Shown in pieces: positions 47,541-57,600 of a stretch of 64,000 bases of DNA. Every line of letters starts with the position of its first letter. Within the stretch, counting starts at the first letter, position 1. Source of the DNA: Synechococcus sp. LA31. Lineage in GTDB: Bacteria; Cyanobacteriota; Cyanobacteriia; PCC-6307; Cyanobiaceae. The stretch is taken from positions 1,860,001-1,924,000 of the forward strand of contig NZ_CP075523.1 in assembly GCF_018502385.1 (NCBI RefSeq), in the 5' to 3' direction. A program made the position numbers and the translations under genes. The notes under the pieces are model-generated. The model had not been told where the DNA came from, ran no database searches, and saw only the letters and a program-made list of their open reading frames with translations.

Positions 47541-49109
47541 TCAGTGCAGAAAATGGCGGCGGCCGGTGGTGATCATCGCCAGGCCCAGCTCATCGCAGGC
47601 GGCGATGGAATCCGCGTCGCGCACGCTGCCGCCAGGTTGGATCACCGCTCGGATGCCGTACTGGGCCGCCAAGCGCACCGTGTCGTCGAAGGGGAAAAAG
47701 CCATCGCTGGCCAGCACGGCACCTTGGGCTTTCTCGCCGGCTGCTTCTAGAGCAAGACGGGCTGAACCCACACGGTTCATCTGACCGGCCCCAATGCCCA
47801 GGCTCTGGCCGTTTTTAGCCACAGTGATTGCGTTGGAACGCACGTGGCGCACCAGGCGCCACGTAAAACGCAGATCCTCCAGTTCCTGCGCAGTGGGCTG
47901 GCGTTGGCTGACCACCTGCCAAACCGTTTCATCCACAGGCTGATCATCGAGCTCTTGCACGAGCACGCCGCCCAGCACGCTGCGCAGCTGCTGGCGGCTG
48001 GCCCGCTCAATCGCCGCTGGGTCCAGCTCCAGCAAACGCAGGTTGGTCTTGGCAGCGAGCAAATCGCGGGCCGCAGGATCAAAAGCCGGAGCCACCACAC
48101 ACTCCAAAAACAGACTGGTGAGGTGGCCAGCAGTAGCCGCATCTACCGGCCCATTGATCGCCACAATGCCGCCAAAGGCGGACAGGCGGTCGGCATCGAG
48201 AGCCCGCTCAAGCGCGTTGGCACTGCTGCTGCCAGTGGCCACACCGCAGGGGTTGGTGTGCTTCACCACCACCGCTGCGGACTGGAAGGGGTTGCCACCA
48301 GCCGGCTGGCCCCCGTAACCGAACTCACGCACGGTGGCGAGAGCAGCTTCCAGATCCAAAATATTGTTGTAGCTGAGCTCCTTGCCCTGCAGCTGCTCGC
48401 CAGCGCCGAGGCCAGCGTTGGGCTGAGCATACCAGGTGGCGTTCTGGTGGGGGTTTTCGCCGTAGCGCAGGCTTTGGCGCGCCGGCAGGCTCAGGCTCAG
48501 CTGTTCTGCATCAGCCTGGGTGTCAGCGCTGAGCTGGCTGGCCAGCCAGGCGCTGATGGCGGTGTCGTAATCAGCTGTGTGGCTGTAGGCCTCCAGCGCC
48601 AGCTGCCGGCGCAGAGCAGAGCTCAGCGCGCCGGCGGCGACGGCCTCAAGGAAAGCGGGGTATTGGCGAGGGCTAGTGAGCACCGCCACATCGGCATGGT
48701 TCTTGGCAGCAGCGCGCACCATGGCGGGGCCGCCGATATCGATGTTTTCAATCGCCAAATCCCAGGTTACATCGGGCCGGGCGATGGTTTCGCGGAAGGG
48801 ATAGAGGTTCACCACCACCACGTCGATGGTGGCAATGCCCTGGGTCTCCAGATCCGCCTGATGGGAGGGCTCGGAGCGCTTAGCCAGGATGCCGCCATGA
48901 ATGCGGGGGTGCAGCGTTTTCACACGGCCGCCCAGAATTTCCGGGGCGCCGGTGTGGTCAGCCACCTTGGTCACAGGAAGCCCCGCCGCCGCCAGCGCCG
49001 CTGCTGTGCCGCCGCTAGAGATCAGCTGGTAGCCGGCGGCCAGCAGCCCTTCAGCCAGCGGCACCAGCCCTTCCTTGTTCGACACGCTGAGCAGGGCCGT
49101 GGGCGCCAT
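47541..49109 (-). CDS. purH: Bifunctional AICAR transformylase / IMP cyclohydrolase
   Basis: PurH carries out the last two steps of IMP synthesis. The 522-residue protein has the MGS-like cyclohydrolase domain ([52 protein letters not shown]). The transformylase domain has [26 protein letters not shown] and, near the end, [19 protein letters not shown]. Length is normal. ATG start [11 protein letters not shown]. It is divergent from the esterase gene by about 56 bases. Confidence 0.96.
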   Translation of the reverse strand: MAPTALLSVSNKEGLVPLAEGLLAAGYQLISSGGTAAALAAAGLPVTKVADHTGAPEILGGRVKTLHPRIHGGILAKRSEPSHQADLETQGIATIDVVVVNLYPFRETIARPDVTWDLAIENIDIGGPAMVRAAAKNHADVAVLTSPRQYPAFLEAVAAGALSSALRRQLALEAYSHTADYDTAISAWLASQLSADTQADAEQLSLSLPARQSLRYGENPHQNATWYAQPNAGLGAGEQLQGKELSYNNILDLEAALATVREFGYGGQPAGGNPFQSAAVVVKHTNPCGVATGSSSANALERALDADRLSAFGGIVAINGPVDAATAGHLTSLFLECVVAPAFDPAARDLLAAKTNLRLLELDPAAIERASRQQLRSVLGGVLVQELDDQPVDETVWQVVSQRQPTAQELEDLRFTWRLVRHVRSNAITVAKNGQSLGIGAGQMNRVGSARLALEAAGEKAQGAVLASDGFFPFDDTVRLAAQYGIRAVIQPGGSVRDADSIAACDELGLAMITTGRRHFLH

Positions 49110-49165
49110 GGCTGTTGAGTGGAGGGCAGAAGAACCAACCTACGCAGCAGCTGCTCGTCTCCCCC

Positions 49166-49777
49166 ATGACCAGCACCACCCCTGATCAGCTCCAACTCGG
49201 CCCGAGCGACGCTCCGCAGCGGCTGGTGCTCCTGCACGGCTGGGGCGCCGATGCCGATGACCTGCTCGATCTGGGCAATCTGCTGGTGGGTCCCCAGGTG
49301 AATGTGGTGGCTCTGCGGGCGCCCGAACCACACCCCTACGGCAGTGGCCGCCAGTGGTATGGCCTGCAGCCGATCGACTGGAGCCAGCTGCCAGCCGCCC
49401 GCGAGGCGCTGCGCTTGCGGCTTGAGACCCTGGCCGGCAGCGTGCCCCTGGCCAACACCGTGCTGCTGGGCTTCTCCCAGGGCGGCGCCATAGCGCTGGA
49501 TGTGGGCAGCAGCCTTCCGCTGGCGGGAATCGTGGCCTGCAGCGGCTACCCCCACGAAGGCTGGCAGCCGGCTGCGCTACAGCCCCCGGTGCTGCTCAGC
49601 CACGGCCGCGAGGATCCCGTGGTGCCCTTCGCCGCCAGTGAAGAGGTGCAACGTCGGCTGGAACAGGCCGGCACAAAGACCGCACTGCTCGCTTTCGACG
49701 GCGGCCACACGATTGACGCCAGCGTGCTGCCCCGCATCAGCGCCTTTGTGCGCCAATCGCTGGGGACGATGGGCTGA
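49166..49777 (+). CDS. Alpha/beta hydrolase, carboxylesterase/phospholipase type
   Basis: The 203-residue protein has the small-esterase layout: RLVLLHGWGADADDLLDLGN (oxyanion region), the nucleophile elbow LLGFSQGGAIALDVG with the Ser, the acid in SHGREDPVVPFAA and the final His in FDGGHTID. It matches the carboxylesterase/acyl-protein thioesterase family. The substrate is unknown. The ATG at 49166 is chosen; the upstream in-frame ATG at 49115 lies in the purH promoter side. It ends next to a hairpin terminator. Confidence 0.88.
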   Translation: MTSTTPDQLQLGPSDAPQRLVLLHGWGADADDLLDLGNLLVGPQVNVVALRAPEPHPYGSGRQWYGLQPIDWSQLPAAREALRLRLETLAGSVPLANTVLLGFSQGGAIALDVGSSLPLAGIVACSGYPHEGWQPAALQPPVLLSHGREDPVVPFAASEEVQRRLEQAGTKTALLAFDGGHTIDASVLPRISAFVRQSLGTMG

Positions 49778-49786
49778 AATCCGCCA

Positions 49787-49814
49787 TCAAAAAACCGGCC
49801 CCGCGGGGCCGGTT
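49787..49814 (-). terminator. Terminator of the DUF3155 gene (possibly bidirectional)
   Basis: A perfect inverted repeat AACCGGCCCCG-CGGGGCCGGTT occupies 49793-49814. On the minus strand it is followed by a run of six T residues (49794 down to 49789), so it is a strong intrinsic terminator for the DUF3155 gene at 49837. On the plus strand there is no T run, so it is a weaker stop for the esterase gene. Confidence 0.8.
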
Positions 49815-49836
49815 GCTCACACCAGCGGAGGCGTGA

Positions 49837-50208
49837 TCAAACGAAGGCGTATTCGTATTCCTCCATCTCTTCCCAGTCGTCGGAAGCAAGAGCTTCCAGG
49901 CCGGCGAAGAGGGTGTCTTCACCGATGCGATCCACGATCTCGCGCAGGGAGGGGAACAGGAAGTGGTTCTCCTCCGCGTACTGGGCGCTGAACAGACCCT
50001 TCTCGCCCCAGAAGAAGCGGTCAGTGGTGTGCTCGTTGCGACGCACGTTGAGGAGCGCCGGGGGCACGATGTTGGTCTCAGCGATGTAGCGGCGGGCGGC
50101 CGTGACCGGCTTGTACTCACCGGTTTCAAGGTTGTGGGTGGCCACGTGGGCGAGAACCCGCTGGCCGGCCAAACGGCGACGACTGATGCGCTTGCGCTTC
50201 TTGGACAT
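49837..50208 (-). CDS. DUF3155 family protein
   Basis: The 123-residue protein starts MSKKRKRISRRRLAGQRVLA, very basic, and ends in an extremely acidic tail (DDWEEMEEYEYAFV). The middle has HNLETGEYKPVTAARRYIAE and EENHFLFPSLREIVDRIGED. This matches the cyanobacterial DUF3155 family. The basic-acidic polarity suggests a nucleic-acid or ribosome contact, but that is a guess. The ATG at 50208 is chosen over the longer frame (to 50535), whose extra part is Arg/Cys-rich and unlike a protein. Confidence 0.82.
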   Translation of the reverse strand: MSKKRKRISRRRLAGQRVLAHVATHNLETGEYKPVTAARRYIAETNIVPPALLNVRRNEHTTDRFFWGEKGLFSAQYAEENHFLFPSLREIVDRIGEDTLFAGLEALASDDWEEMEEYEYAFV

Positions 50209-50549
50209 GGAGCTAAGCCCGTATGGGCAGGGTGGATGGAGACGGACGATGAGCGCCGGCAACAGAAGCCGGTGAGCCCGGAAACGCCCACACACCTGCA
50301 ACCCGGGTGGGCGGCACGACGGCACCGCTCCGAACAGCAGAGGACGCAACACCCACTGCTGTAGCCTTGATTGCAGAAAACTGCAACAAGGTCGGAGGTC
50401 CGATCGCCGCGCCGCCCGAACTCGGACCGCGAGGTATTGGTCGATACCGGGAATCTTAAGACTTTTTCCCAGATTTCGAACATGTGTCGGGACAATTTCT
50501 CCTGCGCTCGCGCTGACGAGCCCTGACGGCAGCACCAGTCCCCGCTCAG
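50209..50549. other. Intergenic region between divergent genes, two small inverted repeats
   Basis: No convincing gene is seen in these 341 bases. TTGCAG-AAAA-CTGCAA at 50371-50386 is a perfect 6-4-6 palindrome. Read on the minus strand it overlaps a possible -35 TTGCAG, 17 bases before TACAGC, a weak -10 for the DUF3155 gene. GGTAT-TGGTCG-ATACC at 50433-50448 is a second inverted repeat on the histidine kinase side. Both could be operators; nothing more specific can be said. Confidence 0.4.
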
Positions 50550-51656
50550 ATGCAGGTCTCCAAGCGGTTTCTGGCCCTCCTCGAGCAGCAGCTGGCCCAA
50601 TTCACGGATCGCCCTGATCTGCAGGCCCTGGTGGTGTACGTGGCCGTGCCCGAAACCAGCGGGCAACCTTCACTGGTGGCGATCGGCCACTGGCCCCGCT
50701 CACTGGCCCTGGCCGAACGCTCCAGCGCCAACAACACTGCAGCCAACGCGCGCCGCTGGCTGGCACTGCGCGATGACTCCCTGCTGCTGGGAGCCTTACG
50801 GGTGGATGCCGACCGCTGGCCCTGGCCCGACAGTCTGAGCGAGCGGCTCGAGGCCACGGCCCGCTGCCTCACCGAAGCGCTGCGCCTCGATCTCGAACAG
50901 CAGCGCCTGGGCCGAGAGCTCAGCCAGCGCGACGATCAGCTGCGCCTGCTCGTGCATCAACTACGCAACCCACTCGCGGCGCTGCGCACCTTCGGGCAGC
51001 TGCTGCGCCGCCGCCTCGATGGCGATCCCCGCAACCTGCCCCTGGTGGACAGCCTGCTGGGCGAGCAGCGGCAGATCAGCCGTTATGTGGAAGCGATCGA
51101 CCATCTCACGGACGCCCCAGCCCTGGTGAGCAGCGAGGGAGCAACGGCTGCGCTGCTGTTGCCGCCGGCCCTGAGCCAAGGAGAAACCCAGACCCTCGAG
51201 CAGATCCTCAGGCCCCTATTCGATCGCGCCGCGGCCACCGCCAACCTGCAGGGGCGCCCATGGCAGGCCCCCACCGAGCTACCGGCTTGGCAGGGCGACG
51301 GCAGCGCCCTCTCCGAGATCGTGGCCAACCTGCTGGAGAACGCCTTCCGCTACAGCCGCAGCGGCGGCGGCATCGGCGTACATCTCAGCCAAAACGAGCG
51401 TCTTGAGCTCAGCATCTGGGACAGTGGCCCACCCATCCCGGCAGATGAGCGCGAGCGGATCTTCGCCAAGGGTGTACGCGGCAGCAGCGGCTCAACGCTG
51501 CAAGGCAGCGGACTGGGCCTAGCCCTGGCTCGTGATCTGGCCCAGAGCCTCGGTGGCGATCTGGACCTCGTGGTGCCAGCCAACACCATCAATCCCGCGT
51601 TGCCCGCCGAGGGCAACGCCTTCCAGATCAGCCTGCCGCTCCAGCCGCCCAGTTGA
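50550..51656 (+). CDS. Orphan sensor histidine kinase
   Basis: The 368-residue protein has an N-terminal GAF-like region without membrane helices (residues 1-110). A dimerisation/phosphoacceptor helix follows with LLVHQLRNPLAALRTFGQLL (His136). The HATPase domain has the N box EIVANLLENAFRYS, G1 box WDSGPPIPADERERIF and G2 box GSGLGLALARDLAQSLGG. It is cytoplasmic and has no receiver or regulator beside it, so its partner is elsewhere. Its last 29 bases overlap the end of cobS on the other strand. Confidence 0.9.
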   Translation: MQVSKRFLALLEQQLAQFTDRPDLQALVVYVAVPETSGQPSLVAIGHWPRSLALAERSSANNTAANARRWLALRDDSLLLGALRVDADRWPWPDSLSERLEATARCLTEALRLDLEQQRLGRELSQRDDQLRLLVHQLRNPLAALRTFGQLLRRRLDGDPRNLPLVDSLLGEQRQISRYVEAIDHLTDAPALVSSEGATAALLLPPALSQGETQTLEQILRPLFDRAAATANLQGRPWQAPTELPAWQGDGSALSEIVANLLENAFRYSRSGGGIGVHLSQNERLELSIWDSGPPIPADERERIFAKGVRGSSGSTLQGSGLGLALARDLAQSLGGDLDLVVPANTINPALPAEGNAFQISLPLQPPS

Positions 51657-52422
51657 TCAAGCCCATCAACAACAGGCTCCAGCTCACGCTCCACTCCACA
51701 CAAGCGCCGTAGCTGTCACCGCTATGGCCGCCCAGCCGCCGCCCAAGCTGCCAGGGCACCAGCACAGCCGGCACCAGCCCCAGCCAGCCCAGCCACCACC
51801 AAGAGCCAGCCGCCAGAGCACCAGCCAGAGCGCTGAGCCCAGCCAAGGCCAGCAGAGCCGGCGTGAGCTCCGGCAGCAACCCGCGCCAGTGCTGCCGGTG
51901 AAAGGCAGCGGTGCCGGCGCCTGGCTCCCGGAGGTAGGGGAAGGCCTGCATCGCCAGCAACGGTGCGATCCGGCCCCAGAGTGCCGCCCACACCAACCCC
52001 CAGGGAGCTGCCGCGGCCAGCAGGGCCAGGCCACCCGCCCGCAACAACAGCAATTGCAACAGGGCCTGCACCCCGCTGGCACCCACGCGGCTGTCATCCA
52101 TCGCTTCCAGACAGCGCTTGGGGCCTGCTGCCAGGCCATCAGCGGTATCCATGGCCCCATCGAGATGCAACCCACCGCTGAGCCAGCTGCTGAGGGCCAA
52201 CACCAGCGCCAGCTGGGGCACGAGACCAGCCCCCGCGAGCAGCCACCAGAGCAGCGCCTCAAGCCCCCCGATCGCCAGCGCCACCCAGGGGGCGAAGCGG
52301 GCAATGCGCTCAAAGCGGGGCCTGATTCCCGGCGGCAGCGGCAGCACGCTGTAGAAGATCCAGGCCCCGGCCAGATCCCCCAGCCAGGCGGCGCGAAACG
52401 AGGCCTTGGCCACGGCCAGCAA
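51628..52422 (-). CDS. cobS: Adenosylcobinamide-GDP ribazoletransferase
   Basis: CobS joins adenosylcobinamide-GDP with ribazole (phosphate) in the last steps of cobalamin synthesis, in the membrane. The 264-residue polytopic protein has [20 protein letters not shown], the conserved acidic block [40 protein letters not shown] and [20 protein letters not shown]. The start is TTG (or a GTG 9 bases on). It is divergent from tgt with only 2 bases between their start codons. Confidence 0.93.
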   Translation of the reverse strand: MLAVAKASFRAAWLGDLAGAWIFYSVLPLPPGIRPRFERIARFAPWVALAIGGLEALLWWLLAGAGLVPQLALVLALSSWLSGGLHLDGAMDTADGLAAGPKRCLEAMDDSRVGASGVQALLQLLLLRAGGLALLAAAAPWGLVWAALWGRIAPLLAMQAFPYLREPGAGTAAFHRQHWRGLLPELTPALLALAGLSALAGALAAGSWWWLGWLGLVPAVLVPWQLGRRLGGHSGDSYGACVEWSVSWSLLLMGLINWAAGAAG

Positions 52423-52424
52423 CG

Positions 52425-53573
52425 ATGGGATCAGCCAATCCTGCTGCCTCGCTGGTGTTCGCGTTTGAGATCACGGCCCACTGCCCGAACACCCGCGCCC
52501 GCTGCGGTTGCTTTCACACCCCCCATGGGGTTGTGAAAACACCGCGGTTCATGCCGGTGGGCACCCTGGCCACGGTGAAGGGTGTGACGCCCGCCCAGCT
52601 CCAGGCCACCGGCGCCGAGATGGTGCTCTCCAACACCTTTCATCTGCACCTGCAGCCCGGCGAGCAGATCGTGGCCGACGGCGGCGGCCTGCACCGCTTC
52701 ATGGCCTGGGATGGGCCAATGCTCACCGACTCCGGCGGCTTCCAGGTGTTCAGCCTGGGCGACATCAACACCATCAACGACCGGGGCGTGGTGTTCCGCT
52801 CCCCCCGCGACGGCGCCCGCATCGACCTCACCCCCGAGCGCTCGATGGCGATCCAGATGACCCTGGGCGCCGATGTGGCGATGGCCTTCGATCAGTGCCC
52901 GCCCTATCCCGCCAGCGAAAGCGAGGTGGCCGCCGCCTGTCGCCGCACCCACGCCTGGCTGGAGCGCTGCATCAGCAGCCACACCAAAGCCGATCAGGCC
53001 CTGTTCGGCATCGTGCAGGGGGGCTGCTTCCCGCATCTACGCGAGGAATCGGCGCGGGTAGTGAGTTCCATGGGCTTGCCCGGTATTGCCGTGGGCGGGG
53101 TGAGCGTGGGCGAACCGGCTGAGGAGATGCACCGGATCGTGCGCCAGGTGGGGCCGCTGCTTCCCGAGGACAAACCTCACTACTTAATGGGGGTGGGCAC
53201 CCTGCCGGAGATGGCGATCGCGGTGGCCAATGGCTTCGATGTCTTCGATTGCGTGCTGCCCACCCGCCTCGGCCGCCACGGCGCCGCGCTGGTCGGGGGC
53301 GAACGCTGGAACCTCAAGAACGCCCGCTTCCGCCACGACCACACCCCGCTTGATCCGAGCTGCCCGTGCCCGGCCTGCACGGTGCACAGCCGCGCCTACC
53401 TGCACCACCTGATCAAGACCGATGAACTGCTGGGCAAGATCCTGCTGAGCCTGCACAACATCACCCAGCTGGTGCGCTTCAGCAGCGCCATGGCACGCGC
53501 CATTCGCGACGGCTGTTTTGCAGAGGATTTCGCTCCCTGGAAACCCGACTCTCCAGCTGCACACACGTGGTAG
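52425..53573 (+). CDS. tgt: tRNA-guanine transglycosylase
   Basis: Tgt exchanges guanine-34 for preQ1 in tRNAs with GUN anticodons. The 382-residue protein has [33 protein letters not shown] with the catalytic Asp, the second Asp in [13 protein letters not shown], and the zinc site [18 protein letters not shown]. Length and motifs are normal. The ATG is placed at 52425; an internal start closer to the domain is possible. psbK follows 30 bases downstream on the same strand. Confidence 0.96.
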   Translation: MGSANPAASLVFAFEITAHCPNTRARCGCFHTPHGVVKTPRFMPVGTLATVKGVTPAQLQATGAEMVLSNTFHLHLQPGEQIVADGGGLHRFMAWDGPMLTDSGGFQVFSLGDINTINDRGVVFRSPRDGARIDLTPERSMAIQMTLGADVAMAFDQCPPYPASESEVAAACRRTHAWLERCISSHTKADQALFGIVQGGCFPHLREESARVVSSMGLPGIAVGGVSVGEPAEEMHRIVRQVGPLLPEDKPHYLMGVGTLPEMAIAVANGFDVFDCVLPTRLGRHGAALVGGERWNLKNARFRHDHTPLDPSCPCPACTVHSRAYLHHLIKTDELLGKILLSLHNITQLVRFSSAMARAIRDGCFAEDFAPWKPDSPAAHTW

Positions 53574-53603
53574 CGTCCGCCTCTAGCTCATGCACGTTTC
53601 GGG

Positions 53604-53747
53604 ATGGCCGCCTACGCCCTGCAGACCATGGCCCAGCTGCCCGAGGCCTATCAGGCCTTTGGGCCCCTAGTGGACATCCTGCCGATCATTCCGGTGCTGT
53701 TCCTGTTGCTGGCTTTTGTGTGGCAGGCCTCAGTGGGCTTCCGCTGA
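53604..53747 (+). CDS. psbK: Photosystem II reaction-centre protein K
   Basis: PsbK is a one-helix PSII subunit near CP43. The 47-residue precursor starts [20 protein letters not shown] and the mature part [20 protein letters not shown] ends in VGFR. The cleaved leader of about ten residues is typical. It follows tgt by 30 bases and is ended by a long hairpin 22 bases downstream. Confidence 0.96.
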   Translation: MAAYALQTMAQLPEAYQAFGPLVDILPIIPVLFLLLAFVWQASVGFR

Positions 53748-53769
53748 AGCCAAGTTTCAGCTCTGATGC

Positions 53770-53806
53770 GAACAAGCGGCAGAGGCTGAGCTTCTGCCGC
53801 TTGTTC
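53770..53806. terminator. Long hairpin between convergent psbK and wecG-like genes
   Basis: GAACAAGCGGCAGA (53770-53783) pairs perfectly with TCTGCCGCTTGTTC (53793-53806) around a 9-base loop, a 14-bp stem. It lies 22 bases past the psbK stop and 20 bases before the stop of the convergent glycosyltransferase gene. There is no long T run, so it may stop transcription from both sides or protect the psbK message. Confidence 0.65.
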
Positions 53807-53826
53807 ATGCGCCACCGGCCAGCTGA

Positions 53827-54594
53827 TCAGCCCCTGCGCAGCACCGCCCAGGCGAAGGCCGGAAGGGCGAGCATGCGCCGCCAGCGACTGGGCTCCTGAA
53901 TCAGGCGGTAGAGCCATTCGATCTGCAGCCGCCCCATCCATTCGGGCGCGCGCTGCTTGCAGCCCGACCACACATCAAAACTGCCGCCCACACCCATCCA
54001 CAGCCCCGGCTGACCGGGATGCAGGTGCTGAATCCAGGTTTCCTGGCGCGGCACGCCGAGAGCCGCGAGCACCAGATCCGGTTGGGCCGCCAGCAACTGC
54101 TGCTCGATGCCAGGCCATTGCTCAGGATCCTGGTAGCCATGGATGGCAAAGGCCACATCCAGATCAGGGATCTCGGCCTGCAGCCGCGCGACCAGCAGAT
54201 CCATCACCTCTGGGCTTGCTCCCACCAAGGCCACCCGCCAGCGGTGAGCGGCGGCATACACCAGGAGCTGGCGAGCCAGCTCAATGCCGGGACTGCGGCG
54301 CACCCGGTAGCTCTGGCGGCCCAGAGCCCACACCACACCGGCGCCATCGGGAATCACCAGATCTGCATGGGCGATGGCGCTGCCGAGGGCCGGATCGGCC
54401 TTGGCGGCCATGGTCATCTCGGCATTGAGGGTCACGATCTGGCCGCCGCCGCGCTGCTTGAGCTCGAGGGCAGCCGCGAACACATTGGGGCTCACAGCCA
54501 CCTGAACGCCCAGCACCTGGGTCACCGTCCATGACGGGGGTTTAGTGGGCCCCGTGAAGCCGGTGCGAGCCGCATCCGTCGCCATTGATGCCAT
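53827..54594 (-). CDS. WecG/TagA/CpsF-family glycosyltransferase
   Basis: The 255-residue enzyme belongs to family GT26, which adds ManNAc or ManNAcA to undecaprenyl-linked GlcNAc. Motifs are IVTLNAEMTMAAKADPALG, ADLVIPDGAGVVWA, VALVGASPEVMDLL, LVLAALGVPRQETWI and LWMGVGGSFDVWSGCKQRAP. The C-terminal WLYRLIQEPSRWRRM is the membrane-contacting end of the family. It probably works after the WecA-like enzyme at 39-40 kb. Two ATG starts 9 bases apart are possible. Confidence 0.92.
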   Translation of the reverse strand: MASMATDAARTGFTGPTKPPSWTVTQVLGVQVAVSPNVFAAALELKQRGGGQIVTLNAEMTMAAKADPALGSAIAHADLVIPDGAGVVWALGRQSYRVRRSPGIELARQLLVYAAAHRWRVALVGASPEVMDLLVARLQAEIPDLDVAFAIHGYQDPEQWPGIEQQLLAAQPDLVLAALGVPRQETWIQHLHPGQPGLWMGVGGSFDVWSGCKQRAPEWMGRLQIEWLYRLIQEPSRWRRMLALPAFAWAVLRRG

Positions 54595-54650
54595 CGAGCG
54601 CAGGGGCCACGCGAGAGAATCTATGGCTGCACCCTTGTTCCGTTGCGCCG

Positions 54651-57600
54651 ATGATGCTCAGCAGCGCACCCATGGCCGGCCCAACGGAGCCCATGCAGCT
54701 CACAGCAGCCGAAGCCTGGCAGCGCCTGCAGGAGCTCGATGGTCAGATCGAGCAGGTGGTGCTGCAGCGCCAGGATCCGATCACCGGCCTCTTGCCCGCC
54801 AGCACGGCTCACACCGTGCACGGCAACTACGGCGATGCCTGGGTGCGCGACTGCGTGTATTCGATTCAGTGCGTGTGGGGGCTAGCCCTGGCGCACCGCC
54901 GCCTGAGCGGTGCCACCACCCGTGTGTTTGAACTGGAGCAGCGGGTGCTGCAGCTGATGCGCGGCCTGCTCAACGCCATGCTGCGCCAAGCCCACAAGGT
55001 GGAGCGCTTCAAACACAGCCTTGAACCGCTCGACGCACTGCACGCCAAATACGACACCGCTAGCGGCGCACCGGTAGTGCCGGATCACGGCTGGGGCCAT
55101 CTGCAGCTCGATGCCACCGCTCTCTTTCTGCTGCAGCTGGCGCAGCTCACCCGCTCCGGCCTGGTGGTGGTGCAGACCAGCCATGAGCGCGACTTCCTGC
55201 AAAACCTGGTGTACTACGTGGCGCGGGCCTACCGGGTCCGGGATTACGGCATCTGGGAGCGGGGCGACAAGGGCAACCACGGCCTACCGGAGCGCAACGC
55301 CAGCTCGATCGGCCTGGTGAAAGCCGCACTGGAAGCCCTGGAGGGCCTTGACCTCTACGGCCCCCACGGCAACGGCCAGTGCAGCCTTCACATTCCCCAC
55401 GACGCCATCGTGCGCCTGCGCCGCGCCCTCACGGGCCTGCTGCCGCGCGAATCGGCCAGCAAGGAGGTGGATGCCGCCTGCCTCTCGGTGATCGGCTACC
55501 CCGCCTGGGCCGTGGAGGATCCAGCCCTGGTGGAGCGCACCCGCACCAAGATCCGCAACGAGCTGGGCGGGCCCTACGGCTACAAGCGCTTCCGCCGGGA
55601 CGGCCACCAGACCGTGGTGGAAGACCACAACCGACTTCATTACGAACGGGAAGAGCTGGCCCAGTTCGAGCACATCGAATGCGAGTGGCCGCTGTTTCTG
55701 GCCTACGAATTGATCACCGCCTGCTGTGAGGAGCGCTGGAGCGAGGCCTGGCAGTGGCGCGAACGGCTCGACCGGGTGGCGGTGCAGGTGAACGGCGTGC
55801 CGCTGCTGCCTGAGCTTTACGTGGTGCCACAAGACGCTGTGGAGGCAGAGCGGCGCCGGCCCGGCAGCCAGGCGCGCATCCCCAATGACAACGTGCCGCT
55901 GCTCTGGACCCAGAGCCTCACCTGGCTGGGTGATCTGATGCTCCTGGGCCTGCTCCAACCCAACGACCTCGACCCCAGCGGACGCCGGCTCGGCTACAGC
56001 GTTGGCGCCGAGCAGGTGCTGGTGAGCTTCGTGCCGGCGCGGGAGCACATCGCCACAGCCCTGGAGCAGGCCGGCCTGGCGGTCACCCGCCCGAGCTCGG
56101 TGGCGATCGCCAGCTCGGCGGAGCTGGGCGAACGCATGGCGGCGGTGGGGGCCAACCCACGCCTGGGGCTGAGCGGTCACCCGCCGCAGCGGATGGAAAC
56201 GATGGCGACCGCCCGGCTCTACCGCCAAAGCGGCACCCCCTTGGCCTTCCTGCCGGCGGTGCTCGAGGAGAGCACCTACTACCTCTCCGACGACCCCGAG
56301 TTGCTGGTGGATGCGGTGGAGAACGAGATCAGCCAGCTCCAGCGCCATTGGCGGGGTGTGGGTGCACCGTTGCTGTTGATCCCGGTGGAGGAAGGCCCCT
56401 TCCAGCGCAGCGCCGACTCCTTCCTGCGCCTGGGCGAGCGACTACGCAGCGGGCTGGTGAATGGTGTGGCCGTGCAACTGGCTCCGCTTCAGGAGCTGAT
56501 GGAGCAGGCCAGTTGGGCCGAGCTACCGGCCCATGCCCAACCCCAGGGACAACAGCGCAGCCAGCCGGCGCCAGCTCTGCTGCGGGCCAGCACCGAGCAG
56601 CAACCACTCACCGCTGAAGAAGAGCAGGAGCTAGAGGAATCACCGCTCGAACACCTCACCGATCGCCTCTGGCAAAGCACCTCCCTGCCGGAGCAGGCGG
56701 AGCTGCTCGAGCAACTGGTGCATCGCCTCGGGCTTCAAGCAGCCCTGAGCGGGCCAGGCGGCACCGCCACACCCCAGGCCCTGCTCGAAGAGATCTACCG
56801 CCGCGCTCTGGCCGATGCCAACTGGAACGTGGTGCGCCGCTGCGCTGGCTCGCTGGGCCTGATTCACCCCCAGCTCGAAGATGCCCTCACCGATCTTCTG
56901 GTGCGCCAGAAGCAAGTGGTGGTGGGGCGCAACTACACCAACAACTCACTGCTGAGCCAACCCACCGACAGCCTGGGAATCGCCGCGATGATTCAGCGCT
57001 TCAGCGGTGAAGACGGCCGCGAATGGATGCTGCAGCAGGAGCTGCTGCTGGCCCTCGATGGAGTGGCCCGGCGCGAACCCGCCCTGCTCAGCGGCAGCCT
57101 CACCCTGCAATTGGGTCAGCTGCTGCTCCTGCTCACCAGCGAACTGGCCGGGGAGCGCGATCTCACACCGATCGAAGCCTTCGAAGCGCTCTGCGATGAG
57201 CCACCCCATGCGATCTGCCGGCGCTTAAGGCAGGTGCTGCAAGACGTGGAACATGCCAAGGCGGCGCTGCAGCGCAAAGAGCAGCTGCATGTGAGCGGCC
57301 GGGTGCGCTGGGAAGCCCCCGACCCGCTCGAGGAGCTGCCCAAGAGTGGCTGCTGGCTCAAGCACCGCCAGCGCATGGGTGCACTGCAGATCGTGCCGCG
57401 CAACTTCCACCCCGGCATCTGGGAGCTGCTGCACCACTGCCGCGGCCTGGTGATCGGCGACAAGCTTGAGCGCCGCAACCGACTCGAGAGCGCCCTGCTG
57501 AAGGAGAAAACCCCCGGCGAGCGCAACTTCGCCACCCACGTGGAGCACCTACTCAGCAAGATTGAAGCCGCGGAATACCGGCGGCTGTGCGTGGAAACGT

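Noticed and set aside
49837-50535. 232-residue version of the DUF3155 protein
   Set aside because: The added N-terminus is Arg/Cys/Pro-rich with no homology, and the family starts at the MSKKRKRISRRRL segment (50208).
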